The position numbers were made by a program, and so were the translations under genes. From Symsagittifera roscoffensis (Eukaryota; Xenacoelomorpha; Acoela; Convolutidae), in contig NC_087063.1 in assembly GCF_963678635.1 (NCBI RefSeq), forward strand, positions 18,106,143-18,170,142: a DNA stretch of 64,000 bases, read 5' to 3'. Under the pieces are notes generated by a model, which saw only the letters and a program-made list of their open reading frames with translations, had not been told where the DNA came from and did no database searches. Positions 23,284-33,139 of the stretch are shown here, one piece after another. Numbering within the stretch: position 1 is the first letter of the stretch; every line of letters begins with the position of its first letter.

Positions 23284-24309
23284 TTTTGTTACGAGTCGGT
23301 CTCTTGGAGAAAGCAACTAAGTTGTAAGTTAAATTCAAAATGCTCTGGTGCTGAAATTTTAAGTAATTTCAGCACTTACAAATAAGTGGGTTGTTAGTTT
23401 GATGGAGTGTGATTGGTTAGTCTTTTTGATATTTTATAGGGATAAAATATCTAATTTATAACCAATAATAATATATAGTTTGGATCTGGTTTCAGCAAGT
23501 TTATTTGATAAACAAGATAAGTGTCTTCTATATTGCTTTTAAGGATTTTTGAGCTAAGATCAAATAAAAAGATAGTGTGACGCTCAATACTCAACTTTCG
23601 GGCAGGCAAATAACAACCTGAGACTTGGTTTTTTGCAATGGAAGAATTTTAAATTTCAAAAAACCAATATAAACCAATCTGGCTTAAAATCATCTCATTG
23701 TCCGAAAAAATGTGATTGAGACAAAGTGAAAGGCACATGTGAAGAGTTTCACGGCCATCTACTTCATTCTTAATTACATGTTTAGTTATATTAATTAAAG
23801 TCATTTACCTGCAAAGAACAAAAACATTGGCGGTTTTGATTTTGAAATGAGTTTCGATTCAACCATTGGTATCAGACTTTCATAGCCTTTATAGAAGGAC
23901 AGCAGAAGTTTTTGACAAATTTTTAACCACTGCTGATCCTGACGCGTCATTGTAACAATTAAAAGGTGATTTTCCAGAAAAATGTTTCTAGGAAGTTGAC
24001 TTATCTGAAAACTTTGAGTTTGAATAACGACCTTTACAATGAAACCAAGGAATCAAAGGTGCTTTTTCTTTCGTCCCAGGAATAATTTTCAGTTTTTTTG
24101 CCACCGGACAATTACGGAACGTATGATCTGACAAACTCGAAAAACACAAAATTTGCTCAACGCAGAACTTGGCACTCTGAATGGGTAATTCATTATGAAG
24201 CTGGAAAATTTACAAATTCCGTGTAAATTAAGCACGCGTAATAGTTTGTAAAACAGATTCAAGTGCGGCTGCTGAAGTTTTGCAAACAAAGTGGACCCGC
24301 ATTTAAGAA

Positions 24310-25090
24310 ATGTGAAAACAAATCGATTTTAATGGATTTTCATGGTCTATAAAGTTGTAAAAACAATCGATTCCCATGTTACGTGCAGACAACAAAATTG
24401 GACTAAAAATAGATTTAAATCCATTTTTCCCGCGAAAACAAAATGCTTAATAATTCATTTTGAATCCATTATAATGGATTTTACAATAAGTAGGAAATCA
24501 CATTAAAATGGATTTTTTTCCACTTTATTTTTGTTTCGCGCGTCGTGCAAAATTTTGCACGAATTTCAGCATTTATCAAGTGACTGATGCGGAAACTTTG
24601 CAAAGCGAGTGTACGGCCTGGCCTAATTCATTTCAAAACCTAAACTCAATTTGCAAAAAGGTTCCGTTTAGCTCTCGAACCCCCCCCCCCCCCCCCCCCC
24701 TCTCCAACTTTTTCCCCTTTGCCCCCCTTCAATCCCCCTAACGTTTGCCCCTTTGTTACCCTCCCCCACTGAACCTCTCACCTGAACATTCCCACCCCCA
24801 CCACCTGAACAACCCCCCTCCCCCGCCCGACCTGAACACCCCCGCCTGGCTAGGGTGGTAATGTTGAGTAATATAAAAAAGTAACAAAAATATCAAAAAT
24901 AGGTAGAAAAAAATTCAATTGAACAACAAGTAACCAACGTAACCAACTTGAATTTAAAACGTAGAAAAGACTTTATGTGCGTTGAAATTCGCATCTCAGT
25001 AAAGTGGGAAAAAATCGATTATAATTTAGTTTCATTGTCAGTGTCCACAAAAGTGAAAATAAATCGATTATAATGGATGAAAAAAAGATT
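24310..25090. repeat. Scattered AATCGATTATAATGGATT units (family W) with a C-rich stretch
   Basis: AAATCGATTTTAATGGATTT, AATCCATTATAATGGATTTTA and AATAAATCGATTATAATGG recur in both orientations at 24325, 24430-24520 and 25015-25080. Between them lies a C-rich low-complexity tract (24675-24850). Confidence 0.55.
24680..24700 (+). repeat. Poly-C run of 21 bases
   Basis: An uninterrupted C run is followed by C-rich sequence. The exact length may be a sequencing estimate. Confidence 0.8.
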
Positions 25091-25115
25091 TCGTTGCCTC
25101 GAAAAACAGTACTAT

Positions 25116-25275
25116 CCCGGGTTGACCAAAAATGCTTATCATACAATTCCCATAAATGGGAAAATTCTTTCCATACAATTTCATACAATTCCATACGTAC
25201 AGAAAAATGTATGAAAACTCTATGATAAGCATTTTCCCATAAATGGAAATTGTATGAGACAGGTATTTTCTCCAC
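25116..25275. repeat. Family X element, short copy
   Basis: It begins CCCGGGTTGACCAAAAATGCTTATCATACAATT. Inverted units follow (CTATGATAAGCATTTTCCCATAAATGG). It interrupts or abuts the family W array. Confidence 0.65.
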
Positions 25276-25795
25276 ATACCAAAAGTTGTTTTTTGTTCGT
25301 AAATTTAATTTCTGACAAATTTTCGGTTGTGGTTGCAGCCAAACACAAGTAACAAAGACCTTGGTTACTCAAAGCACCAAAGGTTGGATGGTCTTGCATT
25401 TACAAGGCATAGAAAACTACTGATTTGTCTTCGAGTTGTCTTTCACAAATGATATAACAAAAGTAACAAACTGTTAATTTTTGGCAAAATTTTTCAATGA
25501 TGATTTTTTTAAATTTGTGAATTTTCAATTTATCAGACGATGATCAAGGCATACATAATCACGCCACACAAAAGAAATAGCAATTTTCCGCGTTTTTGAA
25601 AAAAAAGTTCAAGTGAAAAGAAAAAAAAGCCAATATTATCGTATCCAGGACTATGTTATGCACACAAAAAATTAAATTTTGCATGCAAAAAAAAATTCTT
25701 TCGGAAAATTTTTGTTTGCGTACAAAATTCGATTCGCGCTTGCAAAAAAAAACAAAAAAAATTTTGGGGCAAATTTTCAAAATTACTTGTGTCGT

Positions 25796-26065
25796 ATATG
25801 GAAATTGTATGGTAAGCATTTTTTTCAAAAAAAATTAAAATCAGTTTTTTTTTGTCACCAGTCAGTTCAACTGTTCTCAAAAAGCCGCAGAAATGGTTTA
25901 ATTTTTTTCTATTGTTTTTCGAAAATGTATGAAAATTGTATGACAAGCATTTTCTCCATACACTTGATTTATGGAATTTTATGATAATGATTTTTGTTGT
26001 AAGGAATTGTATGATAAGCATTTTCGGCGTTATAAGCATTTTCGGCGTTATGTATGATAAGCGTT
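25796..26065. repeat. Family X array, terminal signals eroded
   Basis: Units GGAAATTGTATGGTAAGCATTTTT, GAAAATTGTATGACAAGCATTTT and GGAATTGTATGATAAGCATTTTCGGCGTTA are repeated. The last is partly duplicated in tandem at 26015-26045. Confidence 0.6.
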
Positions 26066-26089
26066 ATGCATACGCACAGGATCTAGTTT

Positions 26090-26640
26090 GTACAACTTAT
26101 CTTTATGGGCACGTATTACAGTGCAGATAGCCCAATTTAAGCTGCTACGCCATAAGTGCATCTCAATACCTAACTACACTCAAGGAGTTTCAACATTGCC
26201 TGCGGGCACGCTAAGGGGTGTACTGTCATTTGCTGGAGTCATTAGTGTTTCTTGCATTATTTCCCCCATGCAGCAATTTTGGCTTCGGGGCTAACTTCCT
26301 GGTTTTATTCTCGTGAACTTTGTTCAATTCTGCTCCTTAAATTGAAGTGAGACCTCGTTTTGCCTCGAGACTTCCCCAAGATGAAAAGGAGTCTTATTAG
26401 GAGTTTTTGTTACGAGTTCTCTAGCTCTCTGAGAGGATTCTGCTCTGTTGCTTTTTTGGAAGAGCCTTAAAATAGCATAATGACGCCTGACAAACGAGAG
26501 TGTTTTGATCTCTTGGAACTTCAACCTGCTGGGCTGATGTAGCATTCAATTTTACTTGAAACACGAGGGACCATTTGGCTTATTCGTAGAGATTAAGTGC
26601 TTGGCAGTAAATGCTGTATATATAGAAATCCTGTAAATAG
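26090..26640. other. GC-richer patch, possibly decayed coding sequence, unidentified
   Basis: Base composition is clearly less AT-rich than the flanks. The minus strand shows a 73-codon frame (26324-26545, starting MLHQPSRLKFQEIKT) and adjoining open segments in other frames. I recognise no family, and the patch may be an old transposon gene. Confidence 0.3.
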
Positions 26641-26843
26641 GGGAAAGATTCTGTAATGCTGTAAATAGGTGAAAGTTTCAAATAATTTAAAGGCTTTCAA
26701 GATTTTTGAAATAACCGTCACTCTGGCAAATAAATTGAACAGTTTAACTTAATACTGTAACCATAAATGTAACTTAATACCGCACCGAAGTTTCTCCGAT
26801 TATTATCTTTTATCTGGCGATTTTATGGTCCAGCAAAAAATTA

Positions 26844-27260
26844 TTGTTTCGACTTTCGATACGAAAGTAACGGAATATATGTGCTCGGGGTGGGTTTTTT
26901 TCTTCAGACAAATTTCGACTTTTTAACTAGCCATTTTTGACGGAATTTTTTTATATCATTCAAAAGGCTTTGTTGTCCTGAGCTTGAATTTGAAAATATA
27001 TTTCACCTGTGATCATTTTTCGTAAAGTTATGAGGGTTTAAAGATTGCCCTTTTAGCCATTTGACCAATTTGGGACAATTAACGCGCGATATATTTCGCG
27101 CTATTAACGCGTAAGCGGAGATTTAACCCGTCTTATAAATCGTTTCAAATTGGTTGAAGGAAGCTTATTCGCCATAATTTATTTGTTACAGTGAACGAAA
27201 TCCATCTTTTTGTACTTTATATGGCGTGTGGGGGGATGATTTTCATAAAAAATTTTAAAT
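26844..27260 (+). repeat. Family H copy, head and body present, tail missing
   Basis: TTGTTTCGACTTTCGATACGAAAG opens the copy. The standard body runs through GCTCGGGGTGGG, CAATTTGGGACAATTAACGCGCGATATATTTCGCGC and ACTTTATATGGCGTGTGGGGGGATGAT. Confidence 0.8.
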
Positions 27261-28428
27261 TTTAGAAAAAAAATTTTCAATTTATTCATTGCCTGAGCAG
27301 GAAAATATAAGATTATTAGCAAATTTCAAGATCAATTAGCAAAAGAACGCTTTTAATTAATTTTCGAACAGAATTTCAAGTTTTGCCACGTGACTTGTTT
27401 TACGTATCTAATTACAGACCGGCTGAACCTCTATACCGGCTGAACACGAATAATCAATTTGATATGAATGGGCGGGATGAGCGGCAGGTATGAGAAATGA
27501 CTTAACCCAACAAAAAGACTTCGTAAATTTTTCAAATTTGCATCGAACTGTAATGGGGGAGTTGAATATTGTATCTTAGAATAAGTTTTAAAAGTCTTTT
27601 TGTGTTGATGAAAGTCATTTTTCATGCCTGCTGCTAATCCGACCCATAATTTAATTTGGTAGCTACCAAATCAAAGAGCTGAGTCCAGTGAATTATTTTT
27701 GCTCTGAAACTAATTGGGAAACCAAAAATTTCAGATTTTATCAAAACGTGAAAATTTCAAAAAAAACTTTAATGTTTTTTTAATCTTTTTAAATTTCAGA
27801 TTTGATTGATTGAACTGATTGAAAACGGAAAAAGACATAATAATGGAAAAAAAGTGCTGAAACTGCTGAAAGTGGGTATCTAAATTCGTAATACCTTTGG
27901 AATGATATAACAAAAACTTTATGAAGAATTGCTAGTTAAAGAAGTGACGTTGGTTTTTTTTATAAGACTTGATTGAAAACGGAAAAAGACAAATAACGGA
28001 AAAAGTGGTAGAAATCTATTATGTAAAAACCTATATCTACCTATTGAGTTGTTAACGATGTCGTGTCAAATGGAAAAATTGTTTTGAGCTTTTAACACAG
28101 TTCTCAGCAATGCTGAGCGGTTTTTTGGGGGTTAACATCATTAACAAAAAACTAAGTCAAGGTATGACGAGATAACTACTAGATAACGTTTTGCGGATGG
28201 ACGTTCAAGTTTTTATCTTGGCGTATTAGAAGGAACTGGTTACTACGAAGACTAACATTTGATACGAGCAGAACGCGGAATCGGAATGAGCAAACGAAGG
28301 AGAAAAATGACTATGGTTTTCATAAATATCTGGAAAAATTGCAAAAAACTGTTTTACGATGGGAACGAGCTTTATCAACTAAAGATTTTTCCACACCACC
28401 TAGACGGAAACCAGAGAAAATAAAAATT
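27261..28428. other. Gene-free AT-rich stretch
   Basis: Only weak internal similarity is seen (GATTGAAAACGGAAAAAGACA at 27817 and 27969). No supported gene. Confidence 0.35.
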
Positions 28429-28431
28429 TTA

Positions 28432-28707
28432 ATTATGCGTTACACAACAATGAAGTGCAGTTTTAACTGACACACTCTCCTGATCCGTAATCGGTTGCGA
28501 TAACTTCACGCTGTAATCAACTGTTTGGCACAACTTCGAACTTGCTTGTAACCTCCTCGACGCAAAATGGTTCCTACAGTGTTTGACATAACGGCGCAGC
28601 TCTCCGATACAACTGATCGGAACAACGTAAGCAATCTGCCTAGTAAATTGCTCGGCACAACGCGGAAGTAGCTCATAATAGGGTCGCGGTACCAGTGTTT
28701 CTGCTAA
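28432..28707 (-). other. 92-codon Cys/Arg-rich open frame without start codon, probably tandem-repeat derived
   Basis: The minus strand is open from a GTAG acceptor-like site at 28708 to TAA at 28429-28431. It has no ATG. It reads through phrases such as YYELLPRCAEQF and SSKLCQTVDYSVKLSQ. Underlying DNA phrases (GTTGTGCCGAGCAATTT, GTTGTGCCAAACAGTTGATTAC, GTTGTTCCGATCAGTTG) are loosely repetitive, so this may be a decayed minisatellite rather than an exon. GC is above background. Confidence 0.25.
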
Positions 28708-28908
28708 CTACGTTAACAGAACAGTCATTGAAAAAATGAGATTATAATTTTTTTCGCTGATATTACTCGATAACGGCAACTTGAAAAGAGATGTCAAAAA
28801 ACTGACATGAAATGAAAAGAAAAAAAGTCTATTGAACAAGGATAAAAACCAAAAATTTGAAGTTATCCGACTGCAAACCTTTTAAGGTAATCGACGCTAG
28901 AGTCCAAA

Positions 28909-30124
28909 CAAGACTGCTCGTATCAGGGCGAAGCCCTGAATATTCTGACTGCGTTTTAAGGATCATGGGGCAGTAATATTATTAAAGAGTTAAATGTAAT
29001 AAAGCAAAATGGAAAACTTTTTTTTCTAAAATTTGAAATTTTTTATAAAAATCATTCCCCCACTCGCCATATAAAGTACAAAAGGATAATATTCGCTCCT
29101 TTTAACAAATCAATTATGGCAAATAAGCTTCTTTCAACCAATTTGGAACGATTTGTAAGACGGATTAACTCTCCGCTTACGCGTTAATAGCGCGAAATAT
29201 ATCGCGCGTTAATTGTCCCAAATTGGCCAAAATGGCAAATTTTAAACACCCATAACTTTACGAAAAATGATGACAGGTGAAATGTCTTTTCAAATTTGAG
29301 CTCAGGTCAACATTACATTTTGATTGATATAAAAAAATTCCGTCAAAATGGCTAGTTAAAAAGTCGAAATTTGTCTGAAGAACATTACGAGGCCAAACTG
29401 TGCACTGGATAGGAGCACAATTTTGTGTCTGTATGTTCCTGGATTCCAAAGACAAGTCTTTAAATATGTTCCAAAATGTAAGTGGATTCCACAAACAAAT
29501 TTTCAGTGGATTCCGCATACATATACCTGTAACGTGAATTTTGTCGGCATATTTGTTTTGTTGCGGATTGCGCAACAAGCAAATATAGCTAGTTATTCTG
29601 GATTCCGCAACTGTAAGTGGATTCCGCAAAATGTAAGTGGAATCCGCAAAATGTAAGTGTAATCCGCAAACAAAATGCGGATTCCACTTACAATTTGCGG
29701 ATTCCACTTACATTTTGCGGATTCCACTTACAATTTGCGGATTCCACTTACACTTTGCGGATTCCACTTACAGTTACGGATTCTGCAACAGCTCAATTTA
29801 ACAATACAAATGTCTTATCATTTATTTGTGGATTCTACAAACTGTTCTGGATTCCGCAAATACAGTTGCGGATTCCGCAAATTCGCCTATTTTTGGAGCA
29901 ATTTTGAGCGGTACAATGATTTAGGTATTTGTTTGTGGAATCCAAAAGAGCACAGAAGATCAAAGAAAAGTAGCAATGGTGCGGATTCTGCGACAAATCT
30001 GATTTTGGCCTGTTGCGTATTCCACTTATACAATGCAGAGAATGCACAGTTTGGCCTCGTAATGAAAAAAAAACACACCCCGAGCAAAAATAATCCGTGA
30101 CTTTCGTATCGAAAGTCGGAACAA
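28909..30124 (-). repeat. Complete family H copy split by a family Z element
   Basis: In minus orientation the tail (CAAGACTGCTCGTATCAGGGCGAAGCCCTGAA) starts at 28909. The body runs to 29382 and resumes at 30065 with CACACCCCGAGCAAAAATAATCCG and the head hairpin CTTTCGTATCGAAAGTCGGAACAA. The break is exactly where the 29383-30064 element sits, so the family Z element inserted into it. Confidence 0.85.
29383..30064. mobile_element. Complete family Z element, 682 bp, perfect 22-bp terminal inverted repeats
   Basis: CATTACGAGGCCAAACTGTGCA at 29383-29404 is matched exactly by its reverse complement at 30043-30064. The centre is an array of GCGGATTCCACTTACAATTT units of 21-23 bp, switching orientation near 29665. 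Shared unique arms lie on either side (GACACAAAATT / ATTTGTTGCAGAATC side). The frames of 96 to 149 codons across it are artefacts of the array. The superfamily is unknown and no transposase is encoded. Confidence 0.85.
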
Positions 30125-31240
30125 TAATTAAAAGTTACTAATTGACAGAAAACCACCTAAGGTAAACGACGCTACCGGCTAAATAAGTTTTCGGTCAATT
30201 TTAGTCAAGATTAGAAACAAAAAACGGATCAAAAATTGACTGTGGGTGGATGTTCCCCACCAACCTCCCATCAGTTAGATTTTTATGAGATTACTTCAAC
30301 AATTAGTTTGAGTATATTCTTTGAGTGGATTTTATGGTAGAAGAAAAGTCGAAATCAATTTCTAAGATATTGATATGAATCAATTTACATGAATTTTTGC
30401 AGAGCAGTGAAATCCATCAAAATCTCAACAAAATTGATTTAATGTAACTAATCTTTTTATTTCGAAACCTGAGCGATTTCTTTTTTGCATTCAAGAAAAA
30501 TCTCCATTGGAACTACTGAGAAGAAGCGTCACTGGACGAGAAGTTTTTACGGCAAACCTTTGTGATGAAAAAAGTCCTGTTTGAATGTTGCAAACCTAAG
30601 GCTCAAGCGGTTACTCAAGTGCAATTGAGCAAAACTTCTTGAAATGTAGTTTTACTTATCAAGATTCAAGGCGAAATTTTGTTGGACAGATGACATATAA
30701 TTGAAAACCTCAGTTTAGAACAGCTTATTTTTGGGTTTTTTTCAGGCCAAACTTCAACTCGAAAGTCAAATGAAAAGCATACCTTATAAGTTTATTTCCA
30801 ATTTGTCGCACTCATATTGACCACCGGGTGCACAAGCGCCACAGGCTTTATACACTGTACTTTTTCCATCCAGACTTCTGGATCAAGACCGGAAGAAAGC
30901 TAACCAAGGTAGTTTATAACAGCTACTGGATCTACTTAACAATCACCCCTTTGAGAACTTAAAAGATTGCTAAGTAGATTATTTTTGTCAAACTTTCGAC
31001 CAAAAGAGTGCATAAAATTTTTTTAAATCTTAATAGACAGCTCTTGCACTAATAAAAAGTTTTTGTTTACAGGGATCAAGATCTTTTTTAGTTGATGGCA
31101 TAGGGTAATGTTTCAAACCGTTTGCTAGGTTAGATGAAAGATTTAGACGTCTTATTTACAAACCGAACAAACAATTCAGCAAAAGATTGAAAAAAAACTA
31201 GCAACAAACATTTACACAAACAAACGAGCAAGCAAATAGA
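30125..31240. other. Gene-free stretch
   Basis: No supported gene. A short minus-strand open segment with Cys residues (30784-30877) behind a TTGATCCAG acceptor was weighed and not called. Confidence 0.35.
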
Positions 31241-31245
31241 ACCAA

Positions 31246-31330
31246 CCAGACTGCTCGTGTCAAGGCAAAGCTTTGACTGTATCGACTGCCGCTTATAATA
31301 ACTGAATTTGTTTGTACATTTCAAACAAGT
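31246..31330 (-). repeat. Family H tail fragment
   Basis: AGACTGCTCGTGTCAAGGCAAAGCTTTGACTGTATCGACTGCC is the tail with a compensated hairpin (CAAGGC..AAGC..TTTG). Confidence 0.6.
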
Positions 31331-31599
31331 ATTTGAAGTTCAAAAAAAGTTCTCCGCACGCGGTTTCAAGCACAAAATGATGTGTTTGGCTTTAAAGAAC
31401 GCGTTATCCCATGATCAAACTTAATTAATTTCCGAAAAAAAAATCAAAGGTGAATTGTTTTTCCCTATTTTTGAGATCAAGGCATGAATCGCTTCTGACT
31501 CTATAGAAAAAAATTCCTTAAAGCAGTTAATAATTAAGTCGAAATTTTGCCTTTGGAAAAAACTATCAGAAGGCGAACTATTCATGAACATTTTTCAAA

Positions 31600-31860
31600 A
31601 TCGGAACCAGAGAGCAAAAAAGGAGGCATAACAACAAACATAGAAACAAACTATTAAAAAAATAATTACTCAAACAAACAAACAAACTAAGAAACTAACT
31701 AATACACAACCAAGCAAACAAACAAACAAACAACCAAAAGCACACAATCAATCAAACAATTATCAAACAAACCATCAAACAAAAAAGAAGCAAGCAAACA
31801 AACAAACCAACAATCAAAACAATGAACAAGTAATAAAAAAACAACCAAACAAAGAACAAG
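31600..31860 (+). repeat. AAAC/CAAA-type simple repeat
   Basis: Runs of CAAACAAACAAACAA with interruptions. Similar short tracts precede the family H tails at 31200 and 32240. Confidence 0.8.
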
Positions 31861-32273
31861 CAGGCGGCTGAGAGCAAAATAGAGGTCACAATTAAAAATG
31901 AATTTTTAATATAACTTTTTCTGTAATACTAACATTTTGGACAAGAAGCCAAGACTCAACAAAATCAATTGCTCAAAATAGTTTTTCAAAAACACAAAAA
32001 AAGAATAAATAACCGCGTTGCCAATCGAAATCGTCATTGAAGTTGATTTTTAGAAACTAATCCGAATATTTTGAAACAATTTCGAAATGCTTAGTTTTTA
32101 CAATTACAATATGGGAAAACTTGTTATGATTTTTAATTAATTGAGGTCTGTTTACAAATTTTCAGACAAAGTAGCAGCTCACTTAAGTTCCATAATTTTG
32201 CATCGACGCTTCCATTCGATTTTTTTTATCACGCACGCAATGAAACAAGCAAGCAAACAAACTATCAAGCAAA

Positions 32274-32570
32274 CAAGACTGCTCGTATCAGGGCGAAGCC
32301 CTGAATGTTCCGACTGCCTTTTAAGGTTTATGGAGCAGCAGTAATAACATTTAAAAAATTTAATGAAATAAAATAAAATGAAATTTTCTTTCTGAAATTT
32401 GAAAATTTTTCTATGAAAATCATCCCCCCACACGCCATTTAAAGTACAAAAAGATAAATTTCATTCCTTGTAACAAATCAATTATGGCAAATGAGCTTCG
32501 TTCAACCAATTGAGCGCGCGTTTTTTCGTGTTATTAACGCAAAAGCGGCTATTCAAACCGCTGATAACTC
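32274..32570 (-). repeat. Family H copy, head half missing
   Basis: The tail and first body part are well preserved (CAGGGCGAAGCCCTGAATGTTCCGACTGCC; CATCCCCCCACACGCCATTTAAAG). Similarity stops after GCGGCTATTCAAACCGCTGATAA. A second, complete copy begins 60 bp later in the same orientation. Confidence 0.75.
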
Positions 32571-32628
32571 GTTTCAAAAGGACTTGGTGCAAACTATTTG
32601 GAATTTTTGCAACGATGCTATATGCTAA

Positions 32629-33134
32629 CAAGACTTCTCGTATCAGGGCGAAGCCCTGAATGGTCCGACTGCCTTTTAAGGTTTTATGGAGCAGTAATAA
32701 CATTAAAAAATCATCCTTTTTATATTTGAAATTTTTTATGAAAATCATCCCCCCACACGCCATTTAAAGTACAAAAAGATAGATTTCATTCCTTGTAACA
32801 AATCAATTATGGCAAATCAGCTTCGTTCAACCAATTTGGAACGATTTATAAGAAGGATTAAATCTCCGCTTACGCGTTAATAGCTCGAATTATATCGCGC
32901 GTTAATTGTCCCAAATTGGTCAAAATGGCTATCTTTAAACCCTCATAACTTTACGAAAATTGATCACAGGTGAAATATCTTTTCAAATTTAAGCTCAAGA
33001 CAACAATAACTTTTGAATGATATAAAAAAATTCCATCAAAAATTGCTTGTTAAAAAGTCGAAATTTGTCTGAAGAAAAAAAAACCCACCCCGAGCACAAA
33101 TATTCCGTTACTTTCGTATCGAAAGTCGGAACAA
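32629..33134 (-). repeat. Complete family H copy (506 bp)
   Basis: Minus-strand reading: TTGTTCCGAC, hairpin CTTTCG-ATA-CGAAAG, GCTCGGGGTGGG, body, then GGCAGTCGGACC, hairpin CAGGGC-TTC-GCCCTG and ATACGAGAAGTCTTG. The subterminal GTTCCGAC and GTCGGAC/GTCGGAAC are inverted repeats. No coding frame is conserved. Confidence 0.85.
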
Positions 33135-33139
33135 CAAGC

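Noticed and set aside
25656-26039. 127-codon minus-strand and 101-codon plus-strand frames
   Set aside because: They overlap each other on A/T homopolymers and family X units, and show no protein-like features.
26090-26640. Host exon or transposase in a GC-richer patch
   Set aside because: No recognisable block in any frame. Listed only as an unidentified patch.
29258-30100. Several frames of 70-149 codons on both strands
   Set aside because: They are translations of the GCGGATTCCACTTACA array and the arms of the family Z element.
30784-30877. Possible terminal exon on the minus strand (YKACGACAPGGQYECD)
   Set aside because: One acceptor and a stop, no partner exons, no recognisable family. 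Too short to support.
31600-31860. CRISPR-like or regulatory array
   Set aside because: It is a plain AAAC-type simple repeat in a eukaryotic context, without spacers of constant length.
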